From Chloroflexota bacterium (GTDB taxonomy: Bacteria > Chloroflexota > Dehalococcoidia > SHYB01): a stretch of 37,356 nucleotides of DNA. Shown one piece after another: positions 7,351 to 13,564 of the stretch. Below the pieces are notes generated by a model that saw only the letters and a program-made list of their open reading frames with translations, was not told where the DNA came from and ran no database searches. The position numbers and the translations under genes were made by a program. The DNA is taken from contig VGPF01000004.1 of assembly GCA_016875535.1 (NCBI GenBank), positions 65,588 through 102,943 of the forward strand, read 5' to 3'. Within the stretch, counting starts at the first letter, position 1, and the number at the start of each line of letters is the position of its first letter.

Positions 7351-8490
7351 CTATCCGCCCACCTTGGGTCCGGGCCCGTAGGGGGCAGGCAGCGCGTTGG
7401 CCGCCGAATCTTTGAGCATCTGTTGCCAGGAACGCTTGAGTCCGCGGTTCGTGCGATTGATCTCCGGCATCACATACTTGGCGAAGAGCTCCAGGCACTT
7501 GCGCCAGTTCTCCCGGCTGGTCCATTCCGTGGCGACGATGAGGAAGCCGCCGAAGCCGCCGGAGCGCTGCTGGGCGTCCTCCATCCAGCGTATGCAGTCG
7601 TCGGGATCGCCGATGACCCAGCCGCGCTTGGCCAGGGCCTGATCGAAGGTGATCTCCTCGGCGGGCTGGCCGACGAAGGCTTCATAACCGGGCTTGACGC
7701 CCAGGTGGAAGAAGTAGTCGCGCAGCTCGCGCATGGCGCCTTCGGCCACATCGTCGTAGGCCTTCTTCTTCGTCTCGGCGATGTAGAGGTACTGGGCGAT
7801 GCGCCAGTCTTCGCGACGGACGGTTTTGCGGTGGAGCCTGGCGTGCTGCTCCAGGGATTCCCACTGCTTGCGCAGCTGATCGGGAGAGGCGGGACTCTGG
7901 AAGGCGGCCGAGAGCATGAACAGGCCGTGTTGGCCCGTGACTTCGATGCTGTGGGGGCGGCCGGTGCTCGCCACGGCGATGGGCATGTGCGGCCGCTGGA
8001 AGGGCTTCACCTGGATCTCGCGATCCTTGTAGCTCCAGAACTGTCCTTCGTAGGAAATCGGGCCATCGGCATGGTAGAGCTTGAGGATGATATCGAGGGC
8101 CTCATCCATGCGGGGACGCAGCTTCTCATAGGGGATATCGAACATCTTGACGTCCGTGGGCTGGACGCCGGGGCCGACGCCGAAGAGGATGCGCCCCATG
8201 GTGAGCTGATCGAGGAAGGCCATGCGCTCGGCGACTTCGAAGGGGTCATGAAAGGCGAGGCTGACGACGCCGGTGCCGAGCTTGATGCGCTTGGTGCGCT
8301 CGGCGGCTGCGGCGATGAAGAGGTCGGGCGCGGGGATGGGCTCCCAGCCGCCGCTGTGGTGCTCGCCGACCCAGACTTCATCGAAGCCCAGGGACTCGAC
8401 GTACTGGACGAACTCCAGGTCATGCTGATAGCCCAGGGCCGGGTTCTCTTCCGGGCGGCGGCAAGGCATCAGAAAGAAGCCGAACTTCAT
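7351..8490 (-). CDS. Luciferase-like flavin-dependent monooxygenase, divergent third member
   Basis: The protein has 379 residues when started at MKFGFFLMPCRRPE (ATG at 8490, AGAAAGG upstream). It has the N-terminal luciferase-like pattern: FVQYVESLGFDEVWVGEHHS with the E-H-H flavin motif (about 40-42), ERTKRIKLGTGVVSLAFHDP, and RILFGVGPGVQPTDVKMF. Later sections include VKPFQRPHMPIAVASTG, which lines the flavin phosphate site in the family. It is clearly different from the two tandem 408-residue enzymes. It is the first gene of an operon with the Gly-elbow alpha/beta protein and luciferase-like copy 2, and its promoter at 8567-8595 is strong. Longer in-frame extensions upstream would run through the promoter and are rejected. 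Confidence 0.88.
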   Translation of the reverse strand: MKFGFFLMPCRRPEENPALGYQHDLEFVQYVESLGFDEVWVGEHHSGGWEPIPAPDLFIAAAAERTKRIKLGTGVVSLAFHDPFEVAERMAFLDQLTMGRILFGVGPGVQPTDVKMFDIPYEKLRPRMDEALDIILKLYHADGPISYEGQFWSYKDREIQVKPFQRPHMPIAVASTGRPHSIEVTGQHGLFMLSAAFQSPASPDQLRKQWESLEQHARLHRKTVRREDWRIAQYLYIAETKKKAYDDVAEGAMRELRDYFFHLGVKPGYEAFVGQPAEEITFDQALAKRGWVIGDPDDCIRWMEDAQQRSGGFGGFLIVATEWTSRENWRKCLELFAKYVMPEINRTNRGLKRSWQQMLKDSAANALPAPYGPGPKVGG

Positions 8491-8566
8491 CCGCTGCGAA
8501 CCTTTCTGCCTTAGGGAAGCGCGCGGCCCGTGATTGCCTCTTTCGGGCCGCCTCACCTGCGGGGGT

Positions 8567-8595
8567 AGAATAGCCCCGCAACTACGGAGTGTCAA
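8567..8595 (-). promoter_or_regulatory. Strong promoter of the flavin-monooxygenase operon
   Basis: On the minus strand TTGACA (8590-8595) and TATTCT (8567-8572) are exactly 17 bases apart. Initiation near 8560 gives a leader of about 70 bases. The -35 lies in one arm of an 8-bp inverted repeat whose other arm contains the -35 of the divergent glycosylase promoter. Confidence 0.85.
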
Positions 8596-8642
8596 ACCGG
8601 AAATGGGTAGCGCGGAGCGCAGGCCGCGCCCTCGGGTTTGAC
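8591..8642. repeat. Inverted repeat linking two divergent -35 boxes
   Basis: GTCAAACC (8591-8598) and GGTTTGAC (8635-8642) are perfect inverse copies 36 bases apart. Each arm carries the -35 hexamer of one of two divergent promoters. The symmetry may be a regulator operator or simply reflect two similar -35 regions. Confidence 0.5.
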
Positions 8643-8666
8643 GCCCTATCACGACCTCCCTATACT
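8638..8666 (+). promoter_or_regulatory. Promoter of the DNA glycosylase / SDR transcript
   Basis: TTGACG (8638-8643) and TATACT (8661-8666) are 17 bases apart, close to consensus. Initiation near 8673 gives a leader of about 20 bases that contains the GGAGG ribosome site of the gene starting at 8693. Confidence 0.85.
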
Positions 8667-8692
8667 CGGCGCACTTTGCGGTGGAGGCGAGG

Positions 8693-9172
8693 ATGCCGAC
8701 AACGGAACACATGGCCCCGAAGCGGATCAAGCCCAAGGCGCTGGGCGACTACCTGGAGGTGATGAGCAAGGCGGTCTTCCAGACGGGCATCTCCTGGCAG
8801 GTGGTGGAGAAGAAGTGGCCAGGGACGCGCGAGGCGTTCAAGGGCTTTGACGCGGTGAAGGTCTCCACGCTGGGGCCGACCCAGGTGGACGCCCTGAGCA
8901 ACGATACGCAGCTCATCCGCAACCGGAGGAAGATCGAGGCGATCATCGGGAACCCCCAGGCGATGGTGGCTCTGGAGCAAAAGCACGGCAACTTTCAAAA
9001 ATACCTGCGCTCCCACGGAAGCTTCGATGCGACGGTGAAGGACCTGCGGAAGCAGTTCAAGTTCCTGGGCGATGCGGGCGCCTATTACTTCTTATACGTC
9101 GTGGGCGAGAAGGTGCCGGAGTACAGCGAGTGGTGCAAAGCGCACGGCATGAAGCCGCCGAAGGGGATGTAG
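8693..9172 (+). CDS. DNA-3-methyladenine glycosylase I (Tag) family protein
   Basis: This 159-residue protein has the Tag-like helical core: YLEVMSKAVFQTGISWQVVEKKW, then F-K-G-F-D-A-V-K-V, later IRNRRKIEAIIGNPQAM, and LRKQFKFLGDAGAYYFLYVVG near the end. These match the aligned blocks of 3-methyladenine DNA glycosylase I, which excises alkylated adenine from DNA in base-excision repair. The N- and C-terminal zinc-binding Cys/His residues of E. coli Tag are not apparent, so this is a shorter, non-zinc branch and its substrate is unproven. The ATG at 8693 is chosen because GGAGG ends five bases before it; the GTG at 8681 overlaps that site. It is the first gene of a plus-strand run into the TfoX-N gene and the SDR pair. 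Confidence 0.75.
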   Translation: MPTTEHMAPKRIKPKALGDYLEVMSKAVFQTGISWQVVEKKWPGTREAFKGFDAVKVSTLGPTQVDALSNDTQLIRNRRKIEAIIGNPQAMVALEQKHGNFQKYLRSHGSFDATVKDLRKQFKFLGDAGAYYFLYVVGEKVPEYSEWCKAHGMKPPKGM

Positions 9173-9173
9173 C

Positions 9174-9887
9174 GTGGCCTACAACGCGAAGCTGGCGGAA
9201 CGGATCGGGAAGGCGCTGGCGGGACGGCGCGATGTGACGATGAAGGAGATGTTCGGCGGCGTGGCCTTCATGGTGCAGGGGAAGATGGCGGTGGGCGTCA
9301 TCAAGGACGACCTGCTGCTGCGCCTGGACCCGAAGGACGCGGAGGCGGCGCTACAGCAGCCACATATCAGGCCTATGGACTTTACCGGCAGGCCGATGAA
9401 GGGAAACGTCTACGTGGCGCCGCCGGGCTACAAGAGCGACGCGGCGCTGAAGAAGTGGGTGGCGACATCGGCCACGCATGCCGAGGGGCTGGCGAAGAAG
9501 AAATACGAAAGAGGAGGCGCGTATGCCTGCACATCTGAAGGGCAAGGTGGCGGTGGTGACGGGCGGCGGGCGAGGCATCGGCAAGGCGGTGGCGCTGGAG
9601 CTTGCGCGCCAGGGGGCAAAGGTCGTCGTCACGGACATCGGCGCGGAGCTGGACGGCACGGGCCGCTCCAAAGAGTTCGCCGACGGCGTGGTGAAGGAGA
9701 TCAAGAAGAGCAGGGGCGAGGCCATCGCCGACTATTCGGACGTCTCCGATTACGCGCAGGCCAAACGGCCCATAGACCTGGCGGTGATGACGTATGGGCG
9801 CTTGGATATCCTGGTCAACAGCGTCGGCAATGCGCGCCCCAAGCTGCTGCTCGATTGCTCGCAGGAAGACCTGGACATCCTGATTGA
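9174..9887 (+). CDS. TfoX N-terminal domain protein with a run-on reading frame
   Basis: The first 110 or so residues form a complete TfoX-N domain: MKEMFGGVAFMVQGKMAVGV, then DDLLLRLDP, then RPMDFTGRPMKGNVYVAP and a C-terminal helix ending GLAKKKYERG. Such stand-alone proteins normally stop there. Here the frame stays open for another 370 bases, into and through the first third of the SDR gene starting at 9523. The extra residues are Gly/Arg/His-rich, as expected of a shadow frame. A TGA in the third frame (9536-9538) would end the protein naturally, so a one-base indel near 9500-9535 is a likely explanation. The GTG start at 9174 follows the glycosylase stop by one base, with AAGGGG upstream. 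The TfoX-N function is uncertain. Confidence 0.7.
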   Translation: MAYNAKLAERIGKALAGRRDVTMKEMFGGVAFMVQGKMAVGVIKDDLLLRLDPKDAEAALQQPHIRPMDFTGRPMKGNVYVAPPGYKSDAALKKWVATSATHAEGLAKKKYERGGAYACTSEGQGGGGDGRRARHRQGGGAGACAPGGKGRRHGHRRGAGRHGPLQRVRRRRGEGDQEEQGRGHRRLFGRLRLRAGQTAHRPGGDDVWALGYPGQQRRQCAPQAAARLLAGRPGHPD

Positions 9888-10449
9888 CGTGATGCTGAAA
9901 GGGAAGCTCTACACGACCCGCCATGCGGCCGCCGTGATGGCGAAGCAGCAAACGGGAAGCATCGTGAACATCGCTTCGAACATCGGGCTCATCCGCATGA
10001 CGCGCCGGGTGGCCTACGGCGCGGCACAGGTGGGCATCATCGGCTTCTCGAACGTGGCCGCGGTGGAGCTTGGGCCGCTGGGCATGACGGTGAACACGAT
10101 CTGCCCGGGAGCGACGGAATCGCGGCTCATCCGAGAGGCGATGCGGCTGGCGAAGCTGGAGCTGAACAACCCCATCATCGCGCCGACGGAGCGGGGCACG
10201 GCCTTCCTGACGCCGAACCCGGCGGAGGACTGCGCCACCTTCGCCGCCTACCTCTGCACGGATGCGGCCAAGAGCATCAACGGCCAGGTCTTCTACGTGG
10301 CCGGGCCGCACATCAGCCGGGCGGAGCACTGGTCGCTCTCCAAGAACATCTACAAGAACGGCCACTGGACGATGGAGGAGCTGATCGAGGCGATGCCGAA
10401 GACGGTGCTGCAGGGTGTGCCGAATCCCGCGCCGCCGCTGAAGGTATAG
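9523..10449 (+). CDS. SDR-fold protein lacking the active-site Lys and Asn, copy 1
   Basis: This 308-residue short-chain dehydrogenase/reductase has a classical dinucleotide motif VVTGGGRGIGKAVA (11-24) and LDILVNSVG at the usual NNAG position. Ser152 and Tyr165 of the active site are present, but the Lys four residues after Tyr is Gln169 (YGAAQ). The Asn of the usual V-N-L-x-G helix is Met (DVMLKG). The adenine-ribose loop carries GAELDGTGRS, a D-G-T-G insertion resembling SDR domains of peroxisomal multifunctional enzymes. AGAGGAGG before the ATG gives a very good start. The neighbour at 10479 is a paralogue with the same substitutions, so they are inherited rather than errors. It could be an altered-chemistry enzyme or a non-catalytic partner. 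It is co-transcribed with the glycosylase and TfoX-N genes. Confidence 0.82.
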   Translation: MPAHLKGKVAVVTGGGRGIGKAVALELARQGAKVVVTDIGAELDGTGRSKEFADGVVKEIKKSRGEAIADYSDVSDYAQAKRPIDLAVMTYGRLDILVNSVGNARPKLLLDCSQEDLDILIDVMLKGKLYTTRHAAAVMAKQQTGSIVNIASNIGLIRMTRRVAYGAAQVGIIGFSNVAAVELGPLGMTVNTICPGATESRLIREAMRLAKLELNNPIIAPTERGTAFLTPNPAEDCATFAAYLCTDAAKSINGQVFYVAGPHISRAEHWSLSKNIYKNGHWTMEELIEAMPKTVLQGVPNPAPPLKV

Positions 10450-10469
10450 GGCGCGTGCCCCGCGCCCTA
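10447..10469. repeat. Intercistronic hairpin between the two SDR genes
   Basis: TAGGGCGCG and CGCGCCCTA form a 9-bp perfect stem around TGCCC. The stem includes the stop codon of the first SDR gene. No T-tract follows, so it may separate or stabilise the two coding segments of the mRNA rather than terminate it. Confidence 0.55.
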
Positions 10470-10478
10470 CGAGTCCCC

Positions 10479-11402
10479 ATGGCTCACTATCTCGCCGACA
10501 AAATAGCGGTCGTTACCGGAGGCGGGCGCGGCATCGGGCGCGCGATCGCGATGCGCCTTGCCGATGAGGGCGCGACGGTGGTGGTGAACGACAACGGCGC
10601 TAGACTCGACGGCACGGGGACATCGCGCGCGCCCGCCGATAGCGCCGTCAGGGCGATCAGGTCGCGGAAGGGCGCGGCCATCGCCGACTATTCGGACGCT
10701 TCGAGCTACGCGGCATCGAAGCGGCTCATCGAGGGCGTGGTGAAGCGCTACGGGCGCATAGACATCCTGGTGAGCAGCTTCGGCGCCGCCAGGCCGAAGC
10801 TGCTGACGGAATGCGCGCAAGAAGACCTGGACATGCTGATTGACGTGATGCTGACGGGCAAGCTCTATTGCACGCAGCACGCGGCGCGGCAGATGGTGAA
10901 GCAAGGCTCGGGGCGCATCATCAACCTGGCCTCCAGCATGGGCCTGGTGACCATGACGCGGCGCGTCGCCTACGCCGCGGCGCAGATCGGCATCATCGGC
11001 TTTTCGAACGTCGCCGCGATGGAGCTGGGGCCATACGGCGTGACGGTGAACACAATCTGCCCAGGGGCGACGACCTCGCGGCTGACGGACGATGCGATCC
11101 GCGTGGCGCGGGCCCACCTGAAGCATCCCATCATCTCCGCTACGGAGGTCTCCACGGCGCACCACCGGCCCGCGCCGCCGGACGATATCGCGACTTTGAC
11201 CGCCTACCTGTGCACAGAGTTCGCGAAGGAAATCAACGGGCAGGTCTTCCACGCCGCCGGGTCGAACATCGGCCTGCCGGAGCTGATGCGCCGCCCGCAT
11301 GAGATCTGGCAGGCGAAGCCCTGGACCATCGAGCAGCTCATCAAGGATGTGCCGACGACCCTGATGAAGGGCGTGACGAACGTGCCGCAGGCGAACCGCT
11401 GA
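10479..11402 (+). CDS. SDR-fold protein lacking the active-site Lys and Asn, copy 2
   Basis: This 307-residue paralogue of the previous SDR shows IAVVTGGGRGIGRAIA (9-24), the LDGTG loop, DILVSSFG in place of DILVNNAG, Ser152 and Tyr165. The Lys is again replaced (YAAAQ, Gln169) and the helix Asn is again Met (DVMLTG). The C-terminus (PWTIEQLIKDVPTTLMKGV) parallels HWTMEELIEAMPKTVLQGV of copy 1. Full-length co-linearity shows tandem duplication. The start at ATG 10479 (MAHYLADK) is chosen because it aligns with MPAHLKGK of copy 1; a GTG at 10455 lies within the preceding hairpin. No strong Shine-Dalgarno is seen, so translation may be coupled. The two proteins may form a heteromer. Confidence 0.82.
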   Translation: MAHYLADKIAVVTGGGRGIGRAIAMRLADEGATVVVNDNGARLDGTGTSRAPADSAVRAIRSRKGAAIADYSDASSYAASKRLIEGVVKRYGRIDILVSSFGAARPKLLTECAQEDLDMLIDVMLTGKLYCTQHAARQMVKQGSGRIINLASSMGLVTMTRRVAYAAAQIGIIGFSNVAAMELGPYGVTVNTICPGATTSRLTDDAIRVARAHLKHPIISATEVSTAHHRPAPPDDIATLTAYLCTEFAKEINGQVFHAAGSNIGLPELMRRPHEIWQAKPWTIEQLIKDVPTTLMKGVTNVPQANR

Positions 11403-11705
11403 GCGGACAATAGCCGGAGCCTGCGCCGCCTGCGATACTTGCGATCGTTTACGGTGATGCTCGCGCCCTCCATCGTGGGCGGACGGAGGCCTTCCGGCAC
11501 GTTCTCGCTCACCAAGCCGCCCTCATAGCCGACGATCCAGACGGCTTCACGGATCGCAGCAAGGTCGCGCAAAAGCCCAAAGACGTCCACCGGGTCCTCC
11601 CGAGCCACATCGCGCCAGCAGTAAACCGGCAGTCAAGATGTTCGCGCACGCGCGAGAGCAGGATTTAAGGCGGATTACTAGCGGATTGCCAGCGGTGAAG
11701 GCGTT
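11403..11705. other. Intergenic stretch with no supported gene
   Basis: About 300 bases separate the second SDR stop and the stop of the LuxR-type regulator, so this is a gap between converging genes. A minus-strand frame starting at 11608 (REDPVDVFGLLRDLAAIREA, then VWIVGYEGGLVSENVPEGLR) looks somewhat protein-like for about 60 residues. It then becomes Arg-rich and runs antisense into the SDR gene to 11204. It could be the remnant of a small gene. I see no promoter, clear ribosome site or terminator hairpin. Confidence 0.4.
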
Positions 11706-13199
11706 CTAGGCGCCCAGCTTTGGCTTGCCGCCGTCGCCATAGCCGTTCTGGGTGGCCCAGATGGCCACCTGGGTGCGCGAGGAGAGGCCCAGCTTCCGAA
11801 GGATGTTTTCGATGTGGCGCTTGGCCGTGGCGTCACTGATGGAGAGCTCCTGAGCGATCTGCTTGTTGGTGTAGCCCTTAGCGATGAGGTTGACGACCTC
11901 CACCTCACGCATGGAGAGGCCGCTGGGCGGCGCCTTTGTCAGTTCGGCGTCAGGGACTGCGGCTCTGGGAAGGGCAGGCGGCTCCAGGCTGGGAGGCGCT
12001 TCAGGAACGGGTATGCTGGGCGTCACGGTTCCAATCATCTGCGTCGAGGGCGAGGCTCCGCTGGAGAGCGAACGCTCAGGCCCCGTTTGCACAATGGTGG
12101 CGCTCGTTGCCGAAGGAGGGGTTGCCACGGTCGCGGCTGTGCCTGCGCTCGCTTGGATGGCGACGGTAGTCCGGCGGGTGAAGTACATCCATGCGCCGAA
12201 GAAGGCCAGCAGGACCGCGAGCGAGCCGCCGACGATGAGCGCCATCGGAACACTATCGCCATCGTCCGCACTCTGATCCTGCCCCGCGATCACCAGCCCT
12301 CCAGGGCCGGGGCCGAGGACCTGACCGCCCGGCGGCACGCGCTGGGCGGAGACCGGACCCGGAGGCACGCTGTGCCCCGGCTGAGGGAGGCAGGGCGTGG
12401 CGTACAGGCCGCGATCGGAGCCGCTGATCTTCTCCATGCGGAAATGGCCGTTGGCGCGCAGATTGATGATCTTGGCAGGAGAGACATCCGGCGGCACGGC
12501 GATCTCCGCAGGGAGGGACGTGACAGTCATGTCCCGGATGAGCAGGCCTCCGGTGGGGCGAGCGATAGAATAGACGACCTGAGTGGCCTGGGGAACGTTG
12601 AAGGGAGGCGGGGAGTCAACGAAGAGGCGAAGGCGCGCAGTCTCATCATCGTCAGAGTTGAAGGACCAGCTTGAGACGGGCTCCAGGGATTGCAGGGAAT
12701 CGCTCCAGCCGAGCTCAAGGCCGGGGAAGAGCGGCGTGAGGCGGTAATGGTGGAGCGGTGGAGGAACCGCCGGCTCCCGGCGCTCCAGCACGAGCTCGTA
12801 GACCTTTCCAGGCGTGAGCGAAAGACTGAGCGTTTGCGTCCGCTCGCCGATGCCATCATGAACCACGGTGATGGTCTTCAGCCCCACATCGTCCCGCAAG
12901 GTTGCGGTGATCGAGCCTCGCTCGTCTCTATTCTCCGAGACCGTGGTCAATTTGAGGCCTACCGGGCCGGTTGATGGGATCCGCTGGTAAACCTTCCACC
13001 GATGAATCGGCGACTCCTGGCGGTAAAAGGCCATCATGCAGTAGAGGCCGGGAAAGCCCGGCGGCGCGCGATTGGGAACAGGACGACTGAACGTCGCCCC
13101 GCCTTCGGCCTGGGCGGAAAGGGCTGCCGGTGTCATCGCCGGCAGAATAGCGGCAAGCGCTGCGAACAGTGTGGCTATTCGATAGTACGGCGTGGCCAA
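11706..13199 (-). CDS. Membrane-anchored LuxR-type transcription regulator with extracytoplasmic sensor region
   Basis: The protein has 497 residues. Residues 1-30 look like a signal/anchor sequence (RIATLFAALAAILPAMTPAA). Residues 31-315 are hydrophilic, rich in beta-type segments and Pro, contain Cys54 and Cys270, and match no family I know. One transmembrane helix follows at 317-340, ending WMYFTRR, where the positive charges indicate the cytoplasmic side. A Pro/Ala/Ser/Thr-rich linker spans 345-425, and a GerE/LuxR helix-turn-helix covers about 427-485 (LSMREVEVVNLIAKGYTNKQ, then IAQELSISDATAKRHIENIL). The topology puts the sensor outside and the DNA-binding domain inside in one chain. 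The TTG at 13197-13199 is the best start, though weakly supported by AAGG about 12 bases upstream. Its target and signal are unknown; the neighbouring SDR and flavin-enzyme genes are candidates. Confidence 0.82.
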   Translation of the reverse strand: MATPYYRIATLFAALAAILPAMTPAALSAQAEGGATFSRPVPNRAPPGFPGLYCMMAFYRQESPIHRWKVYQRIPSTGPVGLKLTTVSENRDERGSITATLRDDVGLKTITVVHDGIGERTQTLSLSLTPGKVYELVLERREPAVPPPLHHYRLTPLFPGLELGWSDSLQSLEPVSSWSFNSDDDETARLRLFVDSPPPFNVPQATQVVYSIARPTGGLLIRDMTVTSLPAEIAVPPDVSPAKIINLRANGHFRMEKISGSDRGLYATPCLPQPGHSVPPGPVSAQRVPPGGQVLGPGPGGLVIAGQDQSADDGDSVPMALIVGGSLAVLLAFFGAWMYFTRRTTVAIQASAGTAATVATPPSATSATIVQTGPERSLSSGASPSTQMIGTVTPSIPVPEAPPSLEPPALPRAAVPDAELTKAPPSGLSMREVEVVNLIAKGYTNKQIAQELSISDATAKRHIENILRKLGLSSRTQVAIWATQNGYGDGGKPKLGA

Positions 13200-13485
13200 G
13201 GCGCTGCAACCTTACAGTAGGTAGGGTGGAGTCAAGCGATTATCTGTCCCAAGGCCTGCCTCGTCAAACCATTTCGCTTTTTGAAGGAGAGATTTCCCTT
13301 CTGTTGTACAGAAGGAGAAACTCACGGCTGGCCCATATCTGGAAATGGGCCGTTCGGCCCAAGAATATCCATCTGAAGACGCATGCTCGTAAAAGTCGAG
13401 GAACCTACCATCCACGTAGAACAGCGCGATAGAGTCGCCGAGGCACCTAATACAGCCACTCAACCACCCCATCAAGGGGGAGAGG
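13200..13485 (+). ncRNA. Hairpin-rich non-coding stretch, candidate structured RNA or leader
   Basis: No convincing coding frame fills this interval between the LuxR-type gene and the SDR at 13565. It contains four successive hairpins. The first is a 15-bp stem with two single-base bulges at 13289-13323, its core CCTTCTGT/ACAGAAGG closing a TGT loop. GGCCCAT/ATGGGCC lies at 13330-13351. GGGCCG-TT-CGGCCC at 13347-13360 shares its 5' arm with the previous stem, so the two are mutually exclusive. CCCC-ATCAA-GGGG lies at 13467-13479. A strong plus-strand terminator follows at 13486-13522. The layout resembles a small RNA or a terminator-controlled leader on the plus strand. No conserved riboswitch core (for example cobalamin, SAM or TPP) is recognised, and the 5' end is unknown. 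Confidence 0.4.
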
Positions 13486-13522
13486 AAGAGGCCCTGGCAG
13501 CCCCCTGCCAGGGCCTCTTTTC
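13486..13522 (+). terminator. Strong intrinsic terminator before the SDR gene
   Basis: AAGAGGCCCTGGCAG and its exact inverse are separated by CCCC, giving a 15-bp stem. TTTTC at 13518-13522 forms a short T-tract on the plus strand. No plus-strand protein gene ends here, so it must end an RNA originating within 13200-13485 or control transcription into the SDR gene. Confidence 0.75.
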
Positions 13523-13546
13523 ATGTCGCACAGTCGCTGTGACCGT

Positions 13547-13552
13547 TATACT
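13547..13552 (+). promoter_or_regulatory. Possible -10 element of the canonical SDR gene
   Basis: TATACT ends 12 bases before the ATG at 13565. There is no Shine-Dalgarno, so the leader would be about five bases. The -35 region at 17 bases (TGTCGC) is poor. This promoter would lie just downstream of the terminator, making the SDR independent of the upstream RNA. Confidence 0.4.
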
Positions 13553-13564
13553 CATCTCTCGACT

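Noticed and set aside
6616-8514. 632-codon plus-strand open frame
   Set aside because: It lies antisense to the Gly-elbow alpha/beta gene and the third luciferase-like gene, both with clear family motifs. It is a GC-rich shadow frame of Asp/Glu/Gly/Leu composition.
11204-11608. 134-codon minus-strand frame
   Set aside because: Half of it is antisense to the second SDR gene. The first 60 residues look mildly protein-like, but no start signal or family supports it, so it is mentioned only under the gap.
13212-13475. 87-codon minus-strand frame through the hairpin-rich gap
   Set aside because: No ribosome site or family. Its sequence is interrupted by strong hairpins, and the downstream end has no relation to a gene neighbour. 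Kept as non-coding, though a small gene cannot be excluded.
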